Below are positions 34,675-42,944 of a stretch of DNA of 64,000 nt, piece after piece. The stretch lies in assembly GCF_026341855.1 (NCBI RefSeq), contig NZ_JAPENW010000001.1, positions 3,215,001-3,279,000 of the forward strand, read 5' to 3'. Source of the DNA: Streptomyces sp. NBC_00568 (GTDB lineage Bacteria; Actinomycetota; Actinomycetes; Streptomycetales; Streptomycetaceae). The notes beneath the pieces were generated by a model. That model had not been told where the DNA came from. It ran no database searches and was given only the letters and a program-made list of their open reading frames with translations. Each line of letters starts with the position of its first letter. The stretch's first letter is position 1. Made by a program: the position numbers and the translations under genes.

Positions 34675-35589
34675 ATGACGCATTTGACCGACAGTCGGCG
34701 AGAGGCGTTACTCGCCGCCGCTCTCACGGCCGCGGAACGCGGCTGGCACGTCTTCCCCCTCCGCCCCGGCATTAAGCTCCCGGCGCTGCACGGGGAGCGG
34801 ACATGCCCCGGCACCAGTCCGTGCGGGAACGGGCATCAGAAGTGGGAGCAGCGCGCCACGACCGATCTCAACCGGATCCGCGCCGCCTGGACGCGAGCCC
34901 CGTTCAACGTCGGCATCGCCACGGGCCCTTCCGGGCTGCTGGTCGTCGACTTAGACACGCCAGAGCACAAGGGCAGTTCGGACGCGCCTGACGGCGCGGC
35001 AACCTTCCGGGCGCTCTGCGAGCGCGCCGGGCACGCCGTCCCCGACACCTACCGGGTCCGGACCGCGAGCGGCGGAACCCACCTGTACTTCACCGCCCCG
35101 CCCGGCGTCCGGATGACCAACACCCAAGGCACCGTTGCCGATTCGGTCGACACCCGCGCGTGGGGCGGTTACGTCGTCGCCGCCGGAAGCACCACCCCCA
35201 CGGGGGCCTATGAGGCCCTGTGCGGCCCTGTGGTCGCCTGTCTGCCCTCGTGGCTCCAAAGCATCCTGCAACCTGCCCCCAAAGCCTCTCTGGCCCCTTC
35301 GGTGGCCGTAGCGGGGCAATCACGCCGATACGCGGATGTAGCGCTCGACGTTGAGACGCGGAACGTCGCGTCAGCTCAAGTCGGCGAGCGGGAAGCGAAG
35401 TTGTTCCGGGCCGCGCGGGCCCTGGGACGGTTCGTCGCGTGGGGCGACCTCCCCCGGCATGTGGTGGAGCAGGCTCTTCAGGGAGGGGGCGAGGCGGCCG
35501 GACTGTCCGCGTCCGAGTGCCGCTCCACTCTGCGCAGCGCGCTCGACTGGTCTATCGCCCACAACCAGAACCGCCGGGCGACGGCATGA
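34675..35589 (+). CDS. rep: Bifunctional primase-polymerase replication protein (prim-pol Rep)
   Basis: A 304-aa protein with the archaeo-eukaryotic prim-pol fold. Seen are GWHVFPLRPGIK near residue 24, the catalytic acidic motif VVDLD (about residues 91-95), TASGGTHLYF (about residue 130, the sxH motif) and RAWGGYVVAAGS. A zinc-like CPGTSPCGNGH insertion lies near residue 42. It likely starts replication of the excised AICE. It overlaps the next gene (ATGA), which leads into the AAA/DUF3631 protein; the three form a replication operon. Confidence 0.88.
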   Translation: MTHLTDSRREALLAAALTAAERGWHVFPLRPGIKLPALHGERTCPGTSPCGNGHQKWEQRATTDLNRIRAAWTRAPFNVGIATGPSGLLVVDLDTPEHKGSSDAPDGAATFRALCERAGHAVPDTYRVRTASGGTHLYFTAPPGVRMTNTQGTVADSVDTRAWGGYVVAAGSTTPTGAYEALCGPVVACLPSWLQSILQPAPKASLAPSVAVAGQSRRYADVALDVETRNVASAQVGEREAKLFRAARALGRFVAWGDLPRHVVEQALQGGGEAAGLSASECRSTLRSALDWSIAHNQNRRATA

Positions 35590-35939
35590 GCACCCGCCGC
35601 CATCCCCCTCTGAAGAGCATCACCACCACCCCAGGTCGCCCGTCCGCCGCTCCACAGCCTGTGGACAGGGCGGCCGTGGGCGAGCCGAAAGGCGTCGCCG
35701 AAGGCGTCCCCATTGCTGTTCGCCCTGACCCGCACCCGGGCGACGGCCGCTATCCGATCGCGTGGCTCACCATCTGCGCCCCACGCGGCGCCATCCCCAC
35801 CGCCACTTCCAAGTGCCTGTGCGGCAGGGACCGCAGCGCCGTCGGCCACCGCAAGGTGCACGCCCTAATCGCCGACCACACAGCACACCGTTACACCTGC
35901 CCGCTCCGCACCCGCCAGGAAGGGAGGGCCGCCGCATGA
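35586..35939 (+). CDS. Small Cys/His protein in the AICE replication operon
   Basis: 117 aa coupled to both neighbours by ATGA overlaps. A C-terminal cluster CLCGRD...H..KVH...H..HRYTCPL has spacing suitable for one zinc finger. The first half is Pro-rich and disordered. It is probably an accessory replication or DNA-binding factor; inferred from context. Confidence 0.6.
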   Translation: MSTRRHPPLKSITTTPGRPSAAPQPVDRAAVGEPKGVAEGVPIAVRPDPHPGDGRYPIAWLTICAPRGAIPTATSKCLCGRDRSAVGHRKVHALIADHTAHRYTCPLRTRQEGRAAA

Positions 35940-37081
35940 CCGACACCATCGACGGGGCCGCGCTACTCGACGAGGTGGAAGCCTTCCACCGACGCTTCAA
36001 CGTCTTCCCGCACGAGGCCGCCTACGTCGCCGTGACGTTGTGGGACGCGCACGCTCACCTGCTCGACTGCTTCGACTCCACCCCGCGTCTCGCGTTCCTG
36101 TCCCCGGAGCCTGGGTCGGGGAAGTCGCGGGCGCTGGAGATCGTGGAAACCCTCGTGCCGGAACCGATGACGGCTGTCAACGCGTCCGCCGCCGCCCTGT
36201 TCCGGTCGGTGTCCGGGCCCAACGGCCGGCCCACGATCCTCTTCGATGAGATCGACACCGTTTTCGGCCCCAAAGCGGGTGACAACGAGGAGCTGCGCGG
36301 CTTCCTGAACGCGGGGCACCGCCGTACCGGGGTCACCTACCGGTGCATCGGCGACGGCGGCAACCAGACCGTTCAGGCCTTCCCCTCGTACTGCGGAGTC
36401 GCCGTCGCCGGACTCGGGAACCTGCCCGACACGATCATGACGCGGTCCGTCATCATCCGCATGCGCCGCCGGGCGCGTAACGAGCGCATCGAAGCCTTCC
36501 GGGCCCGCATCCATGAGGCGGAGGGGCACAAGCTCCGTGACCGGCTCGCCCAATGGGCCGAACATGCCCGCGGGTTCGTCATGGGTGCGTGGCCGGACAT
36601 GCCCGACGGGGTCAGCGACCGTCCGGCGGACGTGTGGGAACCCCTGCTCGCCATCGCCGACGCGGCCGGCGGGGAGTGGCCGCACCGGGCGCGCAGAGCG
36701 TGCGTGACGTTGGTGACCGCGTCCAAGGCCAATGACAAAGGCAGTCTCGGGGTCCGGCTGCTGACCGACCTGCGCGATCACGTGTTGGTGGGCATCGACC
36801 GCCTGCCGACCATCGCCGTTCTGGATCGGCTCAACGCTCTCGATGATGCCCCGTGGGCTGATCTCCAGGGCAAGCCGCTCGACAGCCGGCGGCTGTCGAA
36901 GATGCTCGCGGAGTACATGACGGCGGACACGGAGCCGATCGCGTCCCGCAACATCAAGACCGCCGGGAGCGTCCTCAAGGGCTACTACGCCACCGATCTG
37001 CACGACGCGTGGGCCCGCTACTGCCCCCCACCCCCGGAAAGTCCGCTACCTCCGCTACCGGGCACTGAAAACCTGGCCTGA
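35936..37081 (+). CDS. AAA-like ATPase with DUF3631 domain (AICE replication helper)
   Basis: A 381-aa protein with Walker A PEPGSGKSRALE (about residues 58-69), an acidic Walker B ILFDEID (about residues 100-106) and the DUF3631 C-terminal half (PLLAIADAAGGEWPHRAR, RRLSKMLAEY). AGGAAGGGAGGG lies just before the ATG. In AICEs this gene follows the prim-pol Rep, and a helicase function at the origin is the usual proposal. The last codons run into the CCGCTACC iteron cluster. Confidence 0.82.
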   Translation: MTDTIDGAALLDEVEAFHRRFNVFPHEAAYVAVTLWDAHAHLLDCFDSTPRLAFLSPEPGSGKSRALEIVETLVPEPMTAVNASAAALFRSVSGPNGRPTILFDEIDTVFGPKAGDNEELRGFLNAGHRRTGVTYRCIGDGGNQTVQAFPSYCGVAVAGLGNLPDTIMTRSVIIRMRRRARNERIEAFRARIHEAEGHKLRDRLAQWAEHARGFVMGAWPDMPDGVSDRPADVWEPLLAIADAAGGEWPHRARRACVTLVTASKANDKGSLGVRLLTDLRDHVLVGIDRLPTIAVLDRLNALDDAPWADLQGKPLDSRRLSKMLAEYMTADTEPIASRNIKTAGSVLKGYYATDLHDAWARYCPPPPESPLPPLPGTENLA

Positions 37082-37207
37082 CCTGTGGAAACGCGGTAGC
37101 GGCAACCGTCCTCGGTTGCCGCTACCGCCCCGCTACCCATCCGCTACCGCTACCCCTTCCCGCTACCCCGAACAGGCCCCTGACCTGCGTGGTAGCGGCG
37201 GTAGCGG
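37043..37207. repeat. Iteron cluster: ten copies of CCGCTACC/GGTAGCGG
   Basis: Forward CCGCTACC at 37043, 37052, 37119, 37130, 37141, 37147 and 37160; reverse GGTAGCGG at 37095, 37191 and 37200, with a partial copy at 37209. Two of them frame a perfect 16-bp inverted repeat (GCGGTAGCGGCAACCG, 37093-37108, with 37113-37128). The same GCGGTAGCGG is the outer end of both att copies. It lies directly upstream of xis/int; a candidate origin or Int/Xis regulatory site. Confidence 0.8.
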
Positions 37208-37274
37208 AAGTAGCGCCCCTCAGAAGGGGGCCCCGGCCCCCGCTCCTCCCACGCGCCGAAGGAGCACCGCATCC

Positions 37275-37520
37275 ATGAACGCGGCCCGACTCGCCGAAGC
37301 CGTTGACCCGTCCCTTGTCCTGCTGACCGTCGAAGAGGCCGCCCGTCGCCTCCAGATCGGCCGCACCGTCTGCTACCGGCTCATCAGTTCGGGAGAGCTG
37401 GAGTCCATCACTGTCGGCCACCTGCGCCGAATCCCGGCCGATGCCGTCCCCGAGTTCGTTGCTCGCCAACGCGTCCGGCAGCACCCCGCCGCCCCGATCA
37501 CTCTCGCCTCCGTCGCCTGA
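37275..37520 (+). CDS. xis: Excisionase (MerR-like HTH, Xis)
   Basis: An 81-aa protein with the excisionase-type winged helix: LLTVEEAARRLQIGRTVCYRLISSGELESITVGHLRRIPADAVPEFV. It would bend attachment-site DNA and direct the integrase to excise. It ends 9 nt before int. The frame continues upstream, but ATG 37275 gives the family-typical length. Confidence 0.88.
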   Translation: MNAARLAEAVDPSLVLLTVEEAARRLQIGRTVCYRLISSGELESITVGHLRRIPADAVPEFVARQRVRQHPAAPITLASVA

Positions 37521-37529
37521 GGAGCACGC

Positions 37530-38774
37530 ATGGCTGAAGACAAGAACGAGAAGAAGCGCACCCGACAGCCGAACGGCCGTTCGTCCATCTACCAAAGTAA
37601 GGACGGGAAGTGGCACGGCCGCGTCACGGTTGGCATCCGCGACGACGGTACGCCCGACCGGCGGCACGTCGAACGCAAGACTCGTGCCGAGGTGACCGCC
37701 GCAGTCCGTGAGCTGGAGAAGCAGCGGGACGCGAAGACGATCCGCAAGGCGGGCCGTCCGTGGACAGTCACGACCTGGCTGACTCACTGGGTCGAGAGCA
37801 TCGCCCCACTCGCCGTCAACGAGAACACCATGGTCGGATACGGGGTCGCCGTGCGGAAGCACCTGGTCCCCGCGCTTGGTGCTCACCGGCTGGACAAGCT
37901 CAGGCCCGAGCACATCGAGACCTTCTACGGGAAGATGCAGGCCGACGGCCGTAAGGCCGGAACGATCCACCAGATCCACCGCACCTTCCGCACGGCGTTG
38001 AACGAGGCGGTGCGGCGCGGTCACCTGGGACGGAACCCCGTCCAACTCGCCAAGGCGCCTCGCCTCCGGGAAGAGGAGGTGGAACCGTACAACGTCGAAG
38101 AGGTCCAGCGGCTCTTGCGGGCCGCCGACGACCGCCGTAACTCCGCACGCTGGGCCGTGGCGCTCGCGCTCGGTCTGCGGCAGGGCGAGGCTCTGGGTCT
38201 CAAGTGGGCTGACGTTGACCTTGAACGGGGCGTCCTGATGGTTCGCCGGAGCCGGCGGCGCCCGCGCTACGCCCACGGGTGCGGGGACACCTGCGGCAGG
38301 AAAGCCGGGTACTGCCCGCAGCGTCAGCGGACCAACCCGGAGACGGCCGACACGAAGTCCCGCGCGGGCCGGCGGGCGGTCGGACTGCCCGCACAGCTCG
38401 TGGATCTGCTGCGGACGCACCGGACCAAGCAGGAGACCGAACGCGCGGCGGCAGGAGAGGACTGGACGGATGAGGGTTGGCTCTTCGCCACGCCGACCGG
38501 TCGGGGCACATCACCCCGCACGGACTACGACGATTGGAAGGAACTCCTTGACGACGCGAAGGTACGGGACGGCCGACTGCACGACGCTCGGCACACGGCG
38601 GCAACGGTGTTGCTGATCCTTGGGGTATCTGAGCGGGCCGTGATGGGTCTCATGGGCTGGTCAACGACGGCTATGGCCGCGAGATATCAGCACATGGTCG
38701 ACACCGTCCGGAGCAACGTCGCACAACAGGTCGATGGACTTCTCTGGGTGCCAACGGGAGACGGGCGAAACTAG
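37530..38774 (+). CDS. int: Tyrosine site-specific integrase (Int)
   Basis: A 414-aa tyrosine recombinase. An arm-binding AP2-like N-terminus (SIYQSKDGKWHGRVTVGIRDDG) is followed by a core-binding domain (about residues 75-165) and a catalytic domain with Arg in LGLRQGEALGLKW, HDARHTAAT (HxxR), the Trp/His position in GWSTTAMA and the nucleophile Tyr in AARYQHM. A Cys-rich insert (CGDTCGRKAGYC) in the catalytic domain is typical of AICE integrases. It lies next to the intact tRNA-Ser target. Confidence 0.94.
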   Translation: MAEDKNEKKRTRQPNGRSSIYQSKDGKWHGRVTVGIRDDGTPDRRHVERKTRAEVTAAVRELEKQRDAKTIRKAGRPWTVTTWLTHWVESIAPLAVNENTMVGYGVAVRKHLVPALGAHRLDKLRPEHIETFYGKMQADGRKAGTIHQIHRTFRTALNEAVRRGHLGRNPVQLAKAPRLREEEVEPYNVEEVQRLLRAADDRRNSARWAVALALGLRQGEALGLKWADVDLERGVLMVRRSRRRPRYAHGCGDTCGRKAGYCPQRQRTNPETADTKSRAGRRAVGLPAQLVDLLRTHRTKQETERAAAGEDWTDEGWLFATPTGRGTSPRTDYDDWKELLDDAKVRDGRLHDARHTAATVLLILGVSERAVMGLMGWSTTAMAARYQHMVDTVRSNVAQQVDGLLWVPTGDGRN

Positions 38775-38818
38775 CTGTGACGGGTTCCCGAGGTCTTGGG
38801 CCCCGGGAACCCTACTAC

Positions 38819-39019
38819 CTACTTTCGCCTACGTCGCAGGCTGAGCGGGTGCCGATCCAAGAAATCGGCAGCGTCAGCCCGTCGCTGCTTGTCTGAGTGC
38901 AGCAGGTTGACGAGGACGGCCAGTAGATAGGCGATGAGGTACACAAGCACCACGCTGACAAGGATCATCACTGGTGCTCGGGCCATCATCTCGGACAAGA
39001 CGGCGCTGGTCACAATCAC
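38819..39019 (-). CDS. Small membrane protein between int and attR
   Basis: 66 aa: one strong TM helix (APVMILVSVVLVYLIAYLLAVLVNLL) and a basic tail ending RRRRK. It reads toward int, with only 44 bp between the convergent stops. ATG 39019 is used; internal ATGs occur. Function unknown. The 39020-39437 stretch beyond it holds no other gene. Confidence 0.5.
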   Translation of the reverse strand: MIVTSAVLSEMMARAPVMILVSVVLVYLIAYLLAVLVNLLHSDKQRRADAADFLDRHPLSLRRRRK

Positions 39020-39369
39020 TTCTCCTGACCAGACCCATTCGTGATAGATACCGGGTCTGCCGATTCCTCAGCGGGGTCCGTGGCAGGAGTCATTCTCGAT
39101 CTCGACGATGGACAACGCTTCGCTTCTGGCCCGCTTGGCGGCGGTTCGCATGCCCGTTTCACGAAGTGTGCCGATCGACACCAAGTCCTGGATGTCACGT
39201 TAGGTGTCGACTCGAACACATCGCAAGGGAGAGAGGCGAGCTGCGGGGAGCGGGGGAGGCATCAGGGGGCGCGCGGTAAATCGCGTCCGCTGGCCGAGGC
39301 ATCCTCCCGAGATGTAGGCCGGGGGCAGAAGACCATGAACCCGGTGGGCTTTCCCGATGAGCGAGCAAC

Positions 39370-39391
39370 TGAGACGGGAACTGAGACGGAA
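39370..39391. repeat. Putative integrase arm-site pair, right end
   Basis: TGAGACGGGA at 39370 and TGAGACGGAA at 39382, spaced 12 bp, 46 bp inside the right att core. It matches the left-end pair in motif and spacing. Confidence 0.6.
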
Positions 39392-39397
39392 GCCGGA

Positions 39398-39428
39398 GAG
39401 GCGCCCGGTTCGATGAACCGGGCGCCTC
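39398..39428 (-). terminator. Element-borne terminator of tRNA-Ser(CGA)
   Basis: A 14-bp stem (GAGGCGCCCGGTTC and complement) with a 3-nt loop lies 9 nt past the tRNA 3' end. It replaces the original terminator now at 27483-27512. Confidence 0.7.
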
Positions 39429-39437
39429 TTCTACCTG

Positions 39438-39522
39438 CGGTAGCGGAGGGATTTGAACCCTCGGTGACTTGCGCCACACTCGCTTTCGAGGCGAGCTCCT
39501 TCGGCCGCTCGGACACGCTACC
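39438..39522 (-). tRNA. tRNA-Ser(CGA)
   Basis: An 85-nt class II tRNA: acceptor GGTAGCG/CGCTACC with discriminator G, anticodon arm CTCGC-CTCGAAA-GCGAG (anticodon CGA, reads UCG), a long variable arm and T-arm GAGGG-TTCAAAT-CCCTC. CCA is not encoded. Its 3' part is the integration core of the AICE and was restored by the element on insertion. Confidence 0.95.
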
Positions 39523-39667
39523 GAGGGAGACCCTACCCCAAGGTGGGCCGTGGTCTGAAATCCGTTTCGGCGCCTCCGGACGTTCCGCGCGGGACGTGGG
39601 CCGGACGGCCGGCCGGAGCTCGGCCGCTACTCGGCCGGAGCCCGATCGGAGCGCGCCCGGTGCTCGG

Positions 39668-40162
39668 TCAGCGGTCGCGGAAGAAGTCGGTGAGCAGTGC
39701 GGCGGACTCCTCGGCGAGGACGCCCTCGACGACCTCGGGCCGGTGGTTGAGCCGCCGGTCGCGGACGACGTCCCAGACGGAACCGGTCGCGCCCGCCTTC
39801 TCGTCGCGGGCGCCGTACACCACCCGCTCGACACGGGACTGCACGAGCGCTCCCGCGCACATCGTGCACGGCTCCAGGGTGACGACGAGCGTGCAGCCGG
39901 ACAGCCGCCACTCACCGAGCCGCGCGGCGGCCCTGCGCAGCGCGAGGACCTCGGCGTGCGCCGTCGGGTCCCCGGTGGCCTCGCGTTCGTTGTGCCCGGC
40001 GGCGAGCACGGTCGTACCGTCCGGGGCCAGCACGACGGCGCCGACGGGAACGTCCCCGCCCCGAACGGCCAGCCGTGCCTGGTCCAGAGCGAGCCGCATC
40101 GGTGCCCGCCATGGATCACGTACGGGATCGGGCGGCCGAGGTACCTGGTGGGGGGTGCTCAC
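39668..40162 (-). CDS. tadA: tRNA-specific adenosine deaminase
   Basis: A 164-aa cytidine-deaminase-fold enzyme with the zinc/catalytic motif HAEVLAL (His, Glu) and PCTMCAGAL (two Cys). It converts A34 to inosine in tRNA-Arg(ACG), the only such bacterial substrate. GTG 40162 gives the longest frame; the ATG in APMRLALDQARLAV about 21 residues later is an equally plausible start. The next gene upstream encodes its usual partner protein, about 490 bp away across a repeat-filled gap. Confidence 0.92.
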   Translation of the reverse strand: MSTPHQVPRPPDPVRDPWRAPMRLALDQARLAVRGGDVPVGAVVLAPDGTTVLAAGHNEREATGDPTAHAEVLALRRAAARLGEWRLSGCTLVVTLEPCTMCAGALVQSRVERVVYGARDEKAGATGSVWDVVRDRRLNHRPEVVEGVLAEESAALLTDFFRDR

Positions 40163-40211
40163 CCGGGGAACCTAGCGGAATCCCCCGGAGCCGACGACAG
40201 GCACCCGCACT

Positions 40212-40298
40212 GGCGGGAGCCCAGGACAGGCACTTCTCCCGGCGGGAGCCCAGGACAGTCACTCGCCCCGGCGGGAGTCGACGACAGGGACAGCTCCG
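40212..40298. repeat. Three tandem 29-bp repeats
   Basis: Units at 40212, 40241 and 40270 begin GGCGGGAGCCCAGGACAG (the third degenerates to GGCGGGAGTCGACGACAG). They lie upstream of tadA in a gap without a credible gene. Confidence 0.75.
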
Positions 40299-40549
40299 GG
40301 CGACCCGGCCTCCCGCCCCGCCGCCCGTACAGAGGCGTACTCGGCCTCCTGCGCCGGGGCGGGAGGCCGGGCAACGGCTCCGCTGCCACCGGCACGGCAC
40401 GCCGACCCGCGGGCACGAGGGGCGAGCCCACCGGAAGGCGGCCGAGCTCACCGGCGGGCTGGGCCGAGACCACGGGCGTGAACGCCGAGCCCGTCGGCGT
40501 GAGGGCCACGGCCATCGGTAAGAGGGGTTGAGCCGCAGGTACGGGGACC

Positions 40550-40652
40550 GGGCGCACTGGTATGAGGGCCGGGCCCACCGGTACAGGGGCCAGGCCCACC
40601 GATGTGAGGGCCTGGTCCACCTTCGGGGCGCCGGGCCCACCGTCCGGGCGCC
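40550..40652. repeat. Five tandem repeats of about 21 bp
   Basis: Units close to GGGCCCACCGGTANNRGGGCC start at 40550, 40571, 40592, 40613 and 40633; the last two are 20 bp. The array runs to the stop codon of the deaminase-associated gene. Frames read through it are repeat artefacts. Confidence 0.75.
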
Positions 40653-41212
40653 TAGCGCACGGTCTCCAGGACCTCTGCCGCTCCCAGCGCGTCGGCGATC
40701 GTGCTGAGCGCGTCGCCTTCGTCCAGGGCCAGCAGTTCCCTCTCGCTCACTCCGAGGTCCGCGAGGATGTAGCGGTCCCCGACGGGGCTGTGCGACACGG
40801 CATCGCCGGACACGATCCCCTGCTCCTCGTCGTCGTCCACGGAGTCCTCGGGTTCACCGTCCTCCGTACCGTCCAGGTCGAGGGAGTCCAGGTCGGCGTC
40901 GTCGCCGCCCGGCTCCCGTCCTAGTAGTTCGTCCGTGAGCAGGATCTCGCCGTACGAACTGCGGGCAGCCGCGGCGGCGTCCGAGACGTAGATACGCGGA
41001 TCCTCCTCGCCGTCCACGCGGACGACGCCGAACCACGCGTCCTCCTGCTCGATGAGCACGAGCACCGTGTCCTCGTCCGAGACTTCACGGGCCAGGTCGG
41101 TCAGATCCGACAGGGTCTCCACATCGTCGAGCTCTGTATCGCTCGCTTGCCACCCGTCTTCGGTGCGCGCGAGCAGTGCGGCGAAGTACACCGTGACTCT
41201 CCCACTGGTCAT
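40652..41212 (-). CDS. tRNA adenosine deaminase-associated protein
   Basis: A 186-aa acidic protein of the actinobacterial family that sits beside tadA. Typical parts are VYFAALLARTEDGWQASD at the N-terminus, VLVLIEQEDAWFGVVRVDGEEDPRIYVSD in the middle, an Asp/Glu-rich stretch, and YILADLGVSERELLALDEGDALSTIADALG at the end. ATG 41212 gives the family start; the frame extends upstream into GC-rich noise. The biochemical role is unknown. Confidence 0.85.
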   Translation of the reverse strand: MTSGRVTVYFAALLARTEDGWQASDTELDDVETLSDLTDLAREVSDEDTVLVLIEQEDAWFGVVRVDGEEDPRIYVSDAAAAARSSYGEILLTDELLGREPGGDDADLDSLDLDGTEDGEPEDSVDDDEEQGIVSGDAVSHSPVGDRYILADLGVSERELLALDEGDALSTIADALGAAEVLETVR

Positions 41213-41935
41213 AGGCGTGCCGGTTGGGGTTCCCCCCGGCGGAGGCTGTGGGCGGGGAGTGCTGCTCCGGGCCCCGCCCACTCGGAATCGTGGCAGAAAC
41301 AGAGCGTTCAGGGGACGTCTTCGGCCTGCTGTGTCTGCTCCTTTGATCGCTAACAGCGGATCGTACGCGGATGCCCGCGCCGCGTACGCACCTCTCGGCC
41401 CGACACGGCCACCGCACCGCCCCTCGTGGGACGGGCGCCGCCCGCTCCCACGGCGGCCGGGCGGCCGGTTTCCCACGGGCGAGCCACCGACTGCGGTCTG
41501 GGCGCGTCTTCCCCGCACGGCGGGCGTGCCATCGAGTGGGCTGCGGGCGCGTCACTCCTTCACACCGGGTGTGCCCCCGGTCGTGGTGCGGGCGTGTCAC
41601 CACGCGCGGTGGGCCGTGTCGCCGAATTCCTCGTCGGCGTGGCGGCCATGGTGATAGGGGCGGCATGTCGGCCAGGTGGGCGCGTCGGTCACGGCGCTGT
41701 GGGCGCGCCGGCGACTCCCATGGGAGCGGCCTGGCGACCTGCGGTGCGAGCGGGACGCGGCTCGGCGGGAGCGTGTCACCTGCTCACCGGGCGTGTCACT
41801 GGGCTCGGAGTGGGCCTGGGCGCGGGCTGGGCGACGGTCGCGGGCCGCTCCGCCCCGTGCGCGTCGGCCGGCGTCGGTCGCGGTGTCCGTCGGACGCCGC
41901 CGGCCGCCGCGCACGGGGGGGCGTGACGGGGCGGG
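41213..41935. other. 723-bp gap with degenerate GC-rich repeats
   Basis: Contains many imperfect GCGGGCGTGTCACC-like units (about 41530-41830). No RNA gene, no supported coding sequence. It must include the promoter of the deaminase-associated gene. Confidence 0.45.
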
Positions 41936-42118
41936 CTACCAGCGGAAGGTGCGCATGCGCATGGCGTGGCGCAGCCGGGCGGTCTTGGCGCGGCGGGGCT
42001 GAACCCGGTCGCGCAGCTCGCGTGCCTCGGCCAGGTCGCGCAGGAACTGGGCTCGTCGCCTCCTTCGTTCGGCGTCGCTCTCCAGCCGCTCGGAGGTCTC
42101 CTCTTCCGGGTTCCGCAT
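41936..42118 (-). CDS. Small Arg/Glu-rich protein
   Basis: A 60-aa charged helical protein (ERLESDAERRRRRAQFLRDLAEARELRDR) with a basic C-terminus ending RTFRW. The stop is TAG at 41936. It is divergent from upp. Compositional logic (acidic first half, basic second half) and a clean start suggest a real gene. Function unknown. Confidence 0.55.
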   Translation of the reverse strand: MRNPEEETSERLESDAERRRRRAQFLRDLAEARELRDRVQPRRAKTARLRHAMRMRTFRW

Positions 42119-42256
42119 TGGCACACCACCCCAGGTCCGTCCCTCCCACCTTCCCTCTGATGGACGGTTTGATGCCAGCGGACGGGTGATGCCGGGGGAC
42201 GGGCCTTGCCGGGCGGGACAGTGGCGGGCGGCGGGAGCCCGGCTACTGTTGTGGAC

Positions 42257-42892
42257 ATGCGTCTCCACGTCGTCGACCACCCCCTGGTCGCCCATAAGCT
42301 CACCACCCTGCGCGACCGGCGCACCGACTCCGCGACCTTCCGGCGGCTCGCCGACGAGCTGGTCACCCTGCTCGCCTACGAGGCCACCCGTGACGTCCGC
42401 ACGGAGCAGGTCGACATCGTGACCCCGGTCTCCCCGACCACGGGCGTCAAGCTCTCCCACCCGCGCCCGCTCGTCGTGCCGATCCTGCGCGCGGGCCTCG
42501 GCATGCTCGACGGAATGGTCCGGCTGCTGCCGACCGCCGAGGTGGGCTTCCTGGGAATGGTGCGCGACGAGGAGACGCTTCAGGCCTCCACGTACGCCTC
42601 CCGCATGCCGGACGACCTCTCCGGCCGCCAGGTGTACGTCCTCGACCCGATGCTGGCCACCGGTGGCACGCTCGTCGCCGCGATCCAGGAGCTGATCAAG
42701 CGCGGCGCCGACGACGTCACCGCCGTGGTCCTCCTCGCCGCCCCGGAGGGTGTCGAGGTCATGGAGCGCGAGTTGGCGGGCACGCCGGTCACCGTCGTCA
42801 CGGCCTCGATCGACGAGCGCCTGAACGAGCACGGTTACATCGTGCCGGGTCTCGGCGACGCCGGGGACCGCATGTACGGGGCCGCCGAGTAA
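42257..42892 (+). CDS. upp: Uracil phosphoribosyltransferase
   Basis: A 211-aa salvage enzyme making UMP from uracil and PRPP. Diagnostic blocks are the N-terminal [20 protein letters not shown], the PRPP-binding loop [12 protein letters not shown] (about residues 128-139) and the uracil-binding [12 protein letters not shown] near the end. ATG 42257 is at the family-typical position. It is followed by a convergent terminator. Confidence 0.97.
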   Translation: MRLHVVDHPLVAHKLTTLRDRRTDSATFRRLADELVTLLAYEATRDVRTEQVDIVTPVSPTTGVKLSHPRPLVVPILRAGLGMLDGMVRLLPTAEVGFLGMVRDEETLQASTYASRMPDDLSGRQVYVLDPMLATGGTLVAAIQELIKRGADDVTAVVLLAAPEGVEVMERELAGTPVTVVTASIDERLNEHGYIVPGLGDAGDRMYGAAE

Positions 42893-42903
42893 CTTCGCGG
42901 CGG

Positions 42904-42944
42904 CACCTGAGCCGCTCCGCCGCGACGGCGGAGCGGCTCAGGTG
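42904..42944. terminator. Bidirectional terminator between upp and the LytR_C gene
   Basis: A perfect 19-bp inverted repeat (42904-42922 with 42926-42944), 3-nt loop, between convergent stop codons. Confidence 0.85.

Larger units (their letters stand above)
27517..39491. mobile_element. Integrated actinomycete integrative and conjugative element (AICE) in tRNA-Ser(CGA)
   Basis: A 55-bp perfect direct repeat (27517-27571 and 39437-39491) bounds about 12 kb. The right copy is part of an intact tRNA-Ser(CGA); the left copy is only its 3' part. Between them lie int and xis next to the intact tRNA, a prim-pol replication protein, an AAA/DUF3631 protein, an FtsK/SpoIIIE-type Tra, Spd-like membrane proteins and a two-gene cargo at the far end. 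This is the pSAM2-like AICE module set with a prim-pol Rep. All key genes are open, so it may still be able to excise and transfer. Confidence 0.93.

Noticed and set aside
37082..37274. CRISPR-like array at the CCGCTACC cluster
   Set aside because: Units are 8 bp, in both orientations and with irregular spacing; this is an iteron pattern, not repeats with spacers.
39041..40531. A 496-aa plus-strand frame across tRNA-Ser and tadA
   Set aside because: It runs through a tRNA gene in antisense, att DNA and tadA, with no recognisable domain.
40159..40620. A 153-aa Pro-rich minus-strand protein upstream of tadA
   Set aside because: The frame consists of the 29-bp and 21-bp tandem repeats; no start with a ribosome site and no conserved segment.
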